DNA of 12,118 bases. Origin: Flavobacteriaceae bacterium (GTDB taxonomy: Bacteria; Bacteroidota; Bacteroidia; Flavobacteriales; Flavobacteriaceae). A model generated the notes under the pieces. The model saw only the letters and a list, made by a program, of their open reading frames with translations, did no database searches and was not told the origin of the DNA. The DNA is taken from assembly GCA_030613745.1 (NCBI GenBank), contig JAUWLK010000058.1, positions 1-12,118 on the forward strand, read 5' to 3'. Of the stretch, positions 1 to 6,698 are shown piece after piece (the stretch's first letter is position 1; each line of letters starts with the position of its first letter). A program made the translations under genes and the position numbers.

Positions 1-1629
1 TTAATTATTAATTATATTAGATATTCCTTTTAAAGGAATTAAAGCCCAACGCGGACGTGAATTAAGTTCGTAGCCCAATTCATATACTGCTTTTTCTAAC
101 AAACAGTATTTTAAGATAAAATCACGTTCCTGATTATACCCGATATTTAAATTTGCTTCTAAAATTGCTGCAACATAGGTTTCTAAAAAAACACTTGTAA
201 AGTATGAATATAATACTTCTGCAGCTTCAAATAATATTTCTTGTGATTGATTATACTTTTTACCATTATTAAAAATTGTTGCATAAATAGCATAATGAAA
301 AGACCTAAACATACCTGCAACATCTTTTAAAGGCGGTTGTTTTACTTTTCTGTCTCTAATTGTACTTTCTGGCTCTCCTTCAAAATCCAGGATATAAAAA
401 TCATCATCTTTAACCAATATTTGTCCTAAATGATAATCACCATGAACTCTTATTCTCTCACCTTTAAGTTTTGTCCAGTCAAAATTCACCAATCGTTTTC
501 TTATAATATTTTTATTATTTAAAAACTCATTTGCTAATTCTAAAGTTAAACCATCCAACTTGTGTAAATTATTTTCAATAAGATTTAATCTGTTTTGAAA
601 TTGATAAAGCAATCTGTTTTTTAACCAAACCGTATAATCACCATTAAAATGTGCTGGTGTAAAAGCTGTTTCTTCAAACTCTGATCCCAACACAATATGC
701 ATTTCAGCAGTACGTTTTGCAATTGTTTTAATTCTTTCAAATAAATCCAACCCTACCCAATCCGAAATTTGTTTAGGTACATCTTCTATTTTTAATCTTA
801 AATACAACTCATGTACTGGCAATGACTTTACAACGATGTTCTTCTGATCTAGATCAGAAAACACCCTGTTTAATTCATTTAACATATATTCCCATGCATC
901 ACCTTGATTAGGAATCATTTGTTGCATTAAAGCTATGGAAATAAATTCTTTATCCGAACCAATTATGTTTAAACTACCCTTATAGGCTGGTGTGTTTTTA
1001 AATTCTTTCTTATCCGATAAAAAACAACTCATTTCATAATCAGGATTTTTATTGGCATAGATCCTTCTAAAAAATTTTAATACAAACTTTTCGTTATAAA
1101 CAATTGATGTGTTACTTTGCTCCAGCCCCAAAAATCTTGATGATTCATAAACTACATTGGTAAAAGTATCGCTTTTATGATACTGAACTCTTGTTCTATC
1201 ATTAGGTCGAGCATATAAAATACGTTCAAATACAAGTTTTCTAAATGCTTCCAAATTAATTGCATCAATGATAAAACCCTGTTGCTCATTTATTTTAATA
1301 GGGAGAATTTTGTCCTGCTCAGCAAAACTTTTGTCTGTAACAAAAGCTATTGGTAAAAAATAATGATGATAAAATGCCTCAACAAAATCAATTTCCAGAA
1401 TCAAACCATAATACACTTCTCCATCTTTCTGAATTCTAAAATAATCTGAAAGTTCTATATATTTTATCCTGCTTGCTTTCCCTCCGTACCAACGTTGTTT
1501 TACAATGTAATCTTCTAAAATATCAGAAAGAAATACTTTAACAAAATCTTTATTATCCAATAACCCTTCCCAGTTTTCATCAAAAATAAAAGGAGATTGT
1601 AATACAGTTTTTGTAATTTTATTTGACAT
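1..1629 (-). CDS. mak: Maltokinase (Mak/Pep2-like), stand-alone
   Basis: Predicted to phosphorylate maltose with ATP, giving alpha-maltose-1-phosphate, the donor used by GlgE; cytoplasmic. The 542-residue protein has the aminoglycoside-phosphotransferase-like kinase fold. An N-terminal cap region carries QRWYGGKA (45-52), typical of maltokinases. SNTSIVY (172-178) and the lysine in KFVLKFF (K185) fit the nucleotide-binding lobe. HGDYHLGQ (396-403) is the catalytic loop with D398 as the likely base, and DFEGEP (415-420) holds the metal-binding D415. The C-terminal ELNSRPRWALIPLKG (521-535) is also family-like. The start ATG lies 1 nt after the glgE stop codon, so the two are almost certainly co-translated. 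In many bacteria this domain is fused to trehalose synthase; here it is a separate full-length gene. The stop codon occupies the first three bases of the window, so downstream partners are not visible. The family call is secure; maltose as substrate is inferred from family and from the GlgE neighbour. Confidence 0.9.
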   Translation of the reverse strand: MSNKITKTVLQSPFIFDENWEGLLDNKDFVKVFLSDILEDYIVKQRWYGGKASRIKYIELSDYFRIQKDGEVYYGLILEIDFVEAFYHHYFLPIAFVTDKSFAEQDKILPIKINEQQGFIIDAINLEAFRKLVFERILYARPNDRTRVQYHKSDTFTNVVYESSRFLGLEQSNTSIVYNEKFVLKFFRRIYANKNPDYEMSCFLSDKKEFKNTPAYKGSLNIIGSDKEFISIALMQQMIPNQGDAWEYMLNELNRVFSDLDQKNIVVKSLPVHELYLRLKIEDVPKQISDWVGLDLFERIKTIAKRTAEMHIVLGSEFEETAFTPAHFNGDYTVWLKNRLLYQFQNRLNLIENNLHKLDGLTLELANEFLNNKNIIRKRLVNFDWTKLKGERIRVHGDYHLGQILVKDDDFYILDFEGEPESTIRDRKVKQPPLKDVAGMFRSFHYAIYATIFNNGKKYNQSQEILFEAAEVLYSYFTSVFLETYVAAILEANLNIGYNQERDFILKYCLLEKAVYELGYELNSRPRWALIPLKGISNIINN

Positions 1630-1630
1630 T

Positions 1631-3571
1631 CTACTTATTTATCTTAAAAATGTGGAGAGGCAAATCGGGTTGCAACTCAATATAATTCCATTCGTCATAC
1701 CAATTGTAACTATTTCCTGAAATGTAATCATAAACCTGAACCGGACGGCCCGGATCAATTACTTTTAAATCAGATAAAGGTAATTGCATAGATCCATGTT
1801 GCGTATGATAAGGATCTAAACTAATAATAATAATTAATTCACTGGTTTTATCGTCATTCCATTTATAAAAAGCCATCAAATTATCATTTTCAATATGACA
1901 AAATTTTATATTATTGGTTTGTTGCAAAGCTTCCTCTTTCTGACGAATTTTATTGATTTTGGTAATCATTGTGATCAAATCATTTTTGATATTCCAATCA
2001 TAATGAGCTATTTGAAATTTTTCTGAGTCCAAATATTCTTCTCTGTTAGGAAGTGAATCATTGATCATATATTCAAAAACAGGTCCGTAAATACCAACAT
2101 TTGAACTCAAAGTTGCTGCTAAAGCATATTGTTGAATATATTTAGAGACATTTGCTCCCTGTAAATGAAAAGGATTTATATCTGGTGTATTTGGCCAAAA
2201 ATTTGGTCGCATAAATTCACGCTGATCCGTCTTGGTTAATTCTTCAACATATCCAATAAGCTCATGTTTTGAATTGCGCCATGTAAAATAAGTGTATGAT
2301 TGTGTAAAACCCTGTTTAGCCAGTTGCTGCATTATTTTTGGATCTGTAAAAGCTTCGGCTAAAAATAATACATCCGGGTGTTTCTTTTTTATTTCAGAAA
2401 TGATCCAGTTCCAAAAATAAAAAGGTTTAGTATGTGGATTATCCACTCTAAAGATATTAATTCCACAATCAATCCAATACATAAATGTATCCAGAGTTTC
2501 CTTCCAAAGATTCTTATAATCTTTAGTTTCAAAATATAGTGGTAAAATATCCTGATATTTTTTTGGAGGATTTTCAGCATATTGTACTGTTCCATCCGGA
2601 CGCCATTTAAACCATTGTGGGTGTTCCTTTACCCAAGGATGATCAGGTGCAACCTGCAAGGCAAAATCCATAGCAATTTCTAAATGCAAAGCTTTTGCTT
2701 TTTTTACTAGTGATTTAAAATCATCAATTGTACCTAATTTCGGGTGAATATCTTTATGACCTCCAAGTTTAGAACCAATTCCCCAAGGAGAGCCAACATC
2801 ACCTTTAAAAGCTTCGGTTGAATTATTCTTACCTTTTCTGTTAACTACTCCTATTGGATGTATTGGAGGAAAATACAGCGTATCAAAACCCATTCCTGCA
2901 ACTCTTGATAACAACCTTTTACAATCTTTAAAAGTTCCATGAACTCCCTTCTTTTTAGAAGCAGAACGCGGGAAAAATTCATACCAGGTACTATACCTGG
3001 CTTTTAATCTATCCACATAGATTTGAAATTTCTTGGATGAATTGATCAGTTGTTTAACCGGGTAATTGTAAAATATATGATGTAATTTATTACTTACTGC
3101 TTCTGCAATTGCCTCTTTGTAAGATTCTTTATCGCTAAATATTTTTTGCAAGTGTTTTAAATAATCTCTTTCTGATTTTGTGACTTTATTTATAATTGTC
3201 TTAATCAATTCTACACCTTCGAGCAATTCTGAAGATACATACTGATTATCTTCCACTTTTCTGGAAATACCATGTTGCCAGTTTAAAGCATGATCTATCC
3301 AACCTTCAATTTTATAACTGTAATATCCTTGTTCCTTCACTGTAAAAGAAACATTCCACTCATTATCGTGACCGGGATGCATTCTTAACTCATTCCACTT
3401 GCTTTTACTCTCGTGCTTATATAAAACTGAAGCAGCAACCACATCATGCCCATCTGCCATCACATGTGCATTAACATGAACAATTTCATTAACAACCCTT
3501 TTAATAGGAAATTCGCCATTATTTAGGTGTGGCGAAACATAATCAACAACAACTCTTTTTTGATTTTGCAT
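1631..3571 (-). CDS. glgE: GlgE, alpha-1,4-glucan:maltose-1-phosphate maltosyltransferase
   Basis: Transfers maltosyl units from alpha-maltose-1-phosphate to the non-reducing end of alpha-1,4-glucan, releasing phosphate; GH13 subfamily 3, cytoplasmic. The 646-residue length is usual. An N-terminal GlgE-specific domain (about 5-190) is followed by the catalytic barrel (about 195-560) and a C-terminal beta domain. Conserved regions are MDFALQVAPDHPW (301-313), FRVDNPHTKP (374-383) with nucleophile D377, FLAEAFTDP (403-411) with acid/base E406, and NFWPNTPDINP (457-467) with D464. The maltose-1-phosphate-binding residues that I recall from Streptomyces GlgE also appear conserved: K246, Q306, N334, K337 and Y339 (the last three in ENPPKKYQD, 333-341) and N378. 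This separates it from ordinary amylases. A terminator-like hairpin lies upstream, between glgC and this gene, so it may have its own promoter. The ATG is preceded by an A-rich leader without Shine-Dalgarno sequence. The TAG stop sits 1 nt before mak. Confidence 0.96.
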   Translation of the reverse strand: MQNQKRVVVDYVSPHLNNGEFPIKRVVNEIVHVNAHVMADGHDVVAASVLYKHESKSKWNELRMHPGHDNEWNVSFTVKEQGYYSYKIEGWIDHALNWQHGISRKVEDNQYVSSELLEGVELIKTIINKVTKSERDYLKHLQKIFSDKESYKEAIAEAVSNKLHHIFYNYPVKQLINSSKKFQIYVDRLKARYSTWYEFFPRSASKKKGVHGTFKDCKRLLSRVAGMGFDTLYFPPIHPIGVVNRKGKNNSTEAFKGDVGSPWGIGSKLGGHKDIHPKLGTIDDFKSLVKKAKALHLEIAMDFALQVAPDHPWVKEHPQWFKWRPDGTVQYAENPPKKYQDILPLYFETKDYKNLWKETLDTFMYWIDCGINIFRVDNPHTKPFYFWNWIISEIKKKHPDVLFLAEAFTDPKIMQQLAKQGFTQSYTYFTWRNSKHELIGYVEELTKTDQREFMRPNFWPNTPDINPFHLQGANVSKYIQQYALAATLSSNVGIYGPVFEYMINDSLPNREEYLDSEKFQIAHYDWNIKNDLITMITKINKIRQKEEALQQTNNIKFCHIENDNLMAFYKWNDDKTSELIIIISLDPYHTQHGSMQLPLSDLKVIDPGRPVQVYDYISGNSYNWYDEWNYIELQPDLPLHIFKINK

Positions 3572-3596
3572 TGTACTTGTCTGAATTTTAATTTAG

Positions 3597-3648
3597 TAAA
3601 ATAAAAACGCAAACCATGTTGCATTGTTTTAAACAACATAGTTTGTGT
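3597..3648 (-). terminator. Intrinsic-terminator-like hairpin between glgC and glgE
   Basis: Arms at 3634-3648 and 3607-3621 form a 15-position stem with one A-C mismatch and one G-U wobble when read as minus-strand RNA, with a 12-nt loop. The stem is followed at once by a U-rich tract (TTTTTATTTT, 3606-3597). It begins 22 nt after the glgC stop, and its tail ends 25 nt before the glgE ATG. No U-tract follows in the plus direction, so it fits minus-strand transcription only. It could end most glgA-glgC transcripts or act as a partial terminator or attenuator that lowers glgE-mak expression. A processing or stability hairpin is the alternative. Confidence 0.7.
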
Positions 3649-3670
3649 AATGGATAAAATATAAATTATA

Positions 3671-4936
3671 TTAAATTACAAATCCATGTGGAATTATTGC
3701 TTCTTTCTTAATTACCACAATACCATCACAAACTACATAAAGATCTGTTTCAATATTTTCTAAATGTTTTCCTCCATTTATTCTCACATCATCTCCAATA
3801 CGACAATTCTTATCTACAATTACATTTTTTATAAAACAACGCTGACCAATACCCATTAAGACATTGATTTTTCTACTATCAATTTCTTCCAAAGTTTCAT
3901 AAAAATCTGACCCCATCATATAGGTATTGATAACAGTAGATTCATCACCAATTCTGGAACGAATTCCGATAACCGATCTTTCAATTTTAGCTGCACTTAT
4001 AATACAACCATCGGCAATAACACTACTATTAAATGTAGTTCCTGAAATTTTTGTTGTTGGAAGAATTCTCGCTCTGGTATAAACTCGTTTTTCACTATTA
4101 AACAAATCAAATTTAGGAATATTATCTGTCAATCCTATATTAGCTTCAAAAAAAGAATCGATATTTCCAATATCTGTCCAATAACCTTCAAATTGATAAC
4201 TAAGTGTTTTATGTTTGTCAATGTTTTGTGGAATTATTTCTTTACCAAAATCAATTGTTTCTGGATTATTCATCAATTCTATTAGTAAATCTCTATTAAA
4301 AATATAGATCCCCATAGAAGCTAAATAATTTCTTCCTTGCGATTTCATATCTTCACTTACATCCGATGTCCAGTCGGGTAGTAATTCTGCATAGGGCTTT
4401 TCAATAAAAGAAGTGATTACATTTTTATCGTTAGCCTTTAAAATACCAAAAGAGGTAGCGTCTTTTGCATTCACAGGAATAGTAGCAATAGATATTTTTG
4501 CTTTGTTTTTGATGTGTTCCTTTACCATTAGATCATAATCCATATGGTACAATTGATCACCGGATAAGATAAGAGCATACTCAAAATCGTGCTTTAAAAA
4601 ATGATGCATACTTTGCCTTACAGCATCGGCAGTGCCCTGAAACCAATCTGAACTTGCCATGGTTTGTTCAGCTGCTAAAACATCTACAAAGGCTTTACTA
4701 AAAAAGCTAAAGTGGTAAGTATTTTTAATGTGCCTATTTAATGAAGCAGAATTAAATTGCGTTAGTACATATATACGTTTAAAATCAGAATTAAGGCAAT
4801 TAGAAATTGGAATATCTACCAATCTGTATTTACCAGCTATTGGTACTGCAGGTTTTGACCTTTTCTCGGTTAAAGGATACAATCTTGAACCTTGTCCGCC
4901 CCCTAAAATAATACTCAATACTTTATCATTAATCAT
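3671..4936 (-). CDS. glgC: Glucose-1-phosphate adenylyltransferase (ADP-glucose pyrophosphorylase)
   Basis: Makes ADP-glucose and pyrophosphate from ATP and alpha-glucose-1-phosphate, the entry step of bacterial glycogen synthesis; cytoplasmic and normally a tetramer. The 421-residue length is typical. The N-terminal nucleotidyltransferase domain shows LGGGQGSRLYPLTEKRSKPA (11-30), GTADAVRQ (101-108), SGDQLYHMDY (125-134) with catalytic D127, FIEKP (177-181) with the sugar-phosphate lysine K180, and YWTDIGNIDSF (252-262). The C-terminal part from about 285 is a left-handed beta-helix, including MMGSDFYE (340-347). Segments such as VPIAGKYRLVDIPISNC (31-47) and MGSDFYE look closer to plant and cyanobacterial enzymes than to the enteric form, as judged from memory. 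The ATG overlaps the glgA stop codon (ATGA, 4 nt), indicating translational coupling. A terminator-like hairpin follows its stop. Allosteric effectors cannot be read from the sequence. Confidence 0.97.
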   Translation of the reverse strand: MINDKVLSIILGGGQGSRLYPLTEKRSKPAVPIAGKYRLVDIPISNCLNSDFKRIYVLTQFNSASLNRHIKNTYHFSFFSKAFVDVLAAEQTMASSDWFQGTADAVRQSMHHFLKHDFEYALILSGDQLYHMDYDLMVKEHIKNKAKISIATIPVNAKDATSFGILKANDKNVITSFIEKPYAELLPDWTSDVSEDMKSQGRNYLASMGIYIFNRDLLIELMNNPETIDFGKEIIPQNIDKHKTLSYQFEGYWTDIGNIDSFFEANIGLTDNIPKFDLFNSEKRVYTRARILPTTKISGTTFNSSVIADGCIISAAKIERSVIGIRSRIGDESTVINTYMMGSDFYETLEEIDSRKINVLMGIGQRCFIKNVIVDKNCRIGDDVRINGGKHLENIETDLYVVCDGIVVIKKEAIIPHGFVI

Positions 4937-6147
4937 AATTTTTGTTTTAACGATTTATATAATTCTTTATGCTCTTTCGCTATGGCACTCCAGTCAAAAG
5001 TATCTTCAACTCTTTTTCTCCCCTTTTTTGCCATAGTATCTCTTAATTCTTTATTGCTCACTAATTTATTAACTCCTGCAGCAAGATCTTTTGCAAATTT
5101 ATCAGGATATATCGGTTCAAAAGGTGCCACATTTTGTTGATCTAAAGAAATCAATATTCCTGTTTCGCCGTCTACAACAACTTCTTTAATTCCTCCTACA
5201 GCACTCGCTACAACGGCAGTTTCACAAGCCATTGCTTCAATGTTAATAATACCAAATGGTTCATAAATAGACGGACAACAAAATACATCAGCATGTGAAT
5301 AAAGCTGGATCACTTCATTTTTAGGTAGCATTTCATCTATCCAAATCACATTGTCTCTGGTTTTTTTCACTTCATTAACACTATCTTCCATCTCTTTGGC
5401 TATTTCAGGAGTGTCAGGTGCTCCTGCACATAAAACTATTTGCGTATCGGGATCTATATATTGTATTGCATTTACAAGATGAATAATCCCTTTCTGCCTG
5501 GTAATTCTTCCCACAAAAAGAACAAATGGTTTTGATTGATCAATTCCAAACTTTTCTAAAGTAGAAGTCTCCGTAGTGACCACATATTCTTTGAGATTTA
5601 TACCATTGTAAATAACCTTTATCTTATCCTCTTCAACATTAAAATATTTCAAAACATCCTCTTTAGTTTCCTTTGATACAGCAATAATTGCATCTGCCAT
5701 TTCGATAGCCGTTTTTTCAACCCATGAAGAGGCATCATACCCTCTGCCTAACTGTTCTCTTTTCCAAGGTCGTAATGGCTCTAATGAATGCGTTGTAACC
5801 ACCAACGGAACACCATAACATAACTTTGCAACAATTCCTGCAAATTGAGCATACCATGTATGACAATGAACCACATCTGCATCTACCTCATCAGCATTCA
5901 TTTGTAAACATGTAGTTAAGCTATTCAAAACAGATTTTAGTTTGTTATTGGTATTATTAAAAACCGGATTATCATATGAAAATCCTTTCACAGTAAGATG
6001 ATCGGAAGCTTCATCCTGATCACCAAAGCAACGCACATCAATATCCATGATCTTTTCCAGCTCAGCTGCAAGATATTCAACAACTACCCCAGCACCGCCA
6101 TAAACATACGGTGGAAATTCTTTTGTATAAAATAGTACCTTGATCAT
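4933..6147 (-). CDS. glgM: GT4 ADP-glucose-dependent glycosyltransferase, actinobacterial GlgA/GlgM type (probable maltose-1-phosphate synthase)
   Basis: A GT-B glycosyltransferase of the family often annotated as Corynebacterium-type glycogen synthase. The mycobacterial member (GlgM) has been shown to join ADP-glucose and glucose-1-phosphate into maltose-1-phosphate, the GlgE donor. At 404 residues it is shorter than the E. coli-type GT5 GlgA (about 477). It lacks the KTGGL start motif and carries FPPYVYGGAG (11-20) instead. Other hallmarks are HCHTWYAQFAG (94-104), THSLEPLRPWKREQLG (119-134), VGRITRQKG (212-220) with R214 and K219 expected to hold the nucleotide diphosphate, and the E-x7-E motif EPFGIINIE (E296, E304). 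It is the first gene of the glg cluster, behind the nuo terminator, and overlaps glgC by 4 nt. The family is secure. Acting as maltose-1-phosphate synthase rather than chain-elongating synthase is inferred from resemblance to mycobacterial GlgM and from the glgC-glgE-mak context; some chain elongation is also possible. A database may call it glgA. Confidence 0.88.
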   Translation of the reverse strand: MIKVLFYTKEFPPYVYGGAGVVVEYLAAELEKIMDIDVRCFGDQDEASDHLTVKGFSYDNPVFNNTNNKLKSVLNSLTTCLQMNADEVDADVVHCHTWYAQFAGIVAKLCYGVPLVVTTHSLEPLRPWKREQLGRGYDASSWVEKTAIEMADAIIAVSKETKEDVLKYFNVEEDKIKVIYNGINLKEYVVTTETSTLEKFGIDQSKPFVLFVGRITRQKGIIHLVNAIQYIDPDTQIVLCAGAPDTPEIAKEMEDSVNEVKKTRDNVIWIDEMLPKNEVIQLYSHADVFCCPSIYEPFGIINIEAMACETAVVASAVGGIKEVVVDGETGILISLDQQNVAPFEPIYPDKFAKDLAAGVNKLVSNKELRDTMAKKGRKRVEDTFDWSAIAKEHKELYKSLKQKL

Positions 6148-6280
6148 TAACAGAATTATTTAGAATATTTATTATTAATAAACACTAAATATATGAATAT
6201 ATCAGCAAAAATTAGAATTAAATTATCGTTATATTATTCCATTGAATTCATTTCATGTTTATTCTAATAAAACCACAAAA
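6148..6280 (-). promoter_or_regulatory. Leader region of the glg cluster, presumed promoter
   Basis: The 133 nt between the nuo terminator and the glgA/glgM start must hold the promoter of the glg unit if the terminator works. The stretch is very AT-rich. I found no convincing match to the Bacteroidota promoter pattern (TTTG near -33 with TAnnTTTG near -7); the closest is TAATTTTTG read on the minus strand at 6214-6206, which has one base too many and no partner box. No operator or riboswitch was recognised. The call rests on position only. Confidence 0.35.
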
Positions 6281-6311
6281 AAAACTGTCAAATTTTTCAT
6301 CTGACAGTTTT
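6277..6311 (-). terminator. Intrinsic terminator of the nuo operon
   Basis: Arms at 6299-6311 and 6281-6293 give a 13-bp stem in minus-strand RNA with a single G-U wobble and a 5-nt loop. The stem ends in four U residues and continues into four more (6280-6277), making an eight-U run. It lies 47 nt after the stop of the 109-residue gene and before the glg leader. The inner 10 bp (aaaactgtca / tgacagtttt) are perfectly complementary, and the A-run on the other side allows weaker function in the plus direction. It marks the boundary between the complex I and glucan transcription units. Confidence 0.87.
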
Positions 6312-6357
6312 CATTTGCATTGCAAAATGATTTATAAAATCATATTGCTAAATATAA

Positions 6358-6687
6358 TTATTTTGAGTTTTTCCAGTACTGTGGTTTGGTTTCTTCTGAT
6401 TTTTGATTCCAGTAATCCTGATTCACTTTATGGCTACCGTCTATAGTTTTTAATAATCTTTGAAAAACCCAAACAGTTGGATTAAAAGTCATATCAGTTA
6501 CACCAACAGTATATAATTGTGGTTCTTCTTCACTTTTTCTTTTTTCTTCTTGAATAATTACTTCAAAACCATTTGCTTCTAAAAGTTCTTTCAAAAAGTC
6601 TTTTCTATCTACCTCTATTTTCTTTTCAATAAAAGTAACTCTAGTTTCTTCAATACTTCCAAATAAGTGTTTACCTCCGAGTACCAT
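6358..6687 (-). CDS. Small soluble protein of unknown function at the end of the nuo operon
   Basis: I do not recognise the family. The 109-residue protein has no signal peptide and no membrane segment, so it is probably cytoplasmic, unlike its membrane-bound neighbours. It opens with MVLGGKHLFGSIEETRVTFI (1-20), a beta-rich-looking start. A charged helical part follows (about 26-40, with FLKELLEANG at 31-40), then EVIIQEEKR (42-50) and a highly charged stretch KRKSEEE (49-55). A more conserved-looking segment is YTVGVTDMTFNPTVWVFQRL (59-78). The tail is polar with two YW pairs (92-93, 104-105) and no cysteine. The ATG lies 11 nt after the nuoN stop and the shared terminator follows, so it is transcribed with nuoJ-N. 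Position suggests a possible role in complex I assembly, stability or regulation, but this is speculation. Coding status is supported by tight operonic spacing and protein-like composition, not by homology I can name. Confidence 0.8.
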   Translation of the reverse strand: MVLGGKHLFGSIEETRVTFIEKKIEVDRKDFLKELLEANGFEVIIQEEKRKSEEEPQLYTVGVTDMTFNPTVWVFQRLLKTIDGSHKVNQDYWNQKSEETKPQYWKNSK

Positions 6688-6698
6688 AATTTATCAAT

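Noticed and set aside
2389..2595. Minus-strand 68-codon frame inside glgE
   Set aside because: Overlaps the catalytic core of glgE in another frame; overprinting is unlikely there.
4728..5036. Plus-strand open frame across the glgA-glgC junction
   Set aside because: Covers the conserved ends of two real genes on the other strand; the translation resembles nothing known.
6206..6214. TAATTTTTG on the minus strand as a Bacteroidota -7 promoter box
   Set aside because: Spacing inside the motif is one base too long and there is no TTTG box at the proper distance upstream.
6327..6343. 7-bp perfect inverted repeat (atgattt / aaatcat) between the 109-residue gene and the terminator
   Set aside because: Short, almost all A/T and not followed by a U-tract; too common by chance in such sequence to list as a feature.
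6255..6446. Plus-strand 63-codon frame with a hydrophobic stretch next to the nuo terminator
   Set aside because: It runs through the terminator hairpin and into the antisense of the 109-residue gene; the hydrophobic part comes from AT-rich spacer. A toxin-like peptide was considered but nothing supports it.
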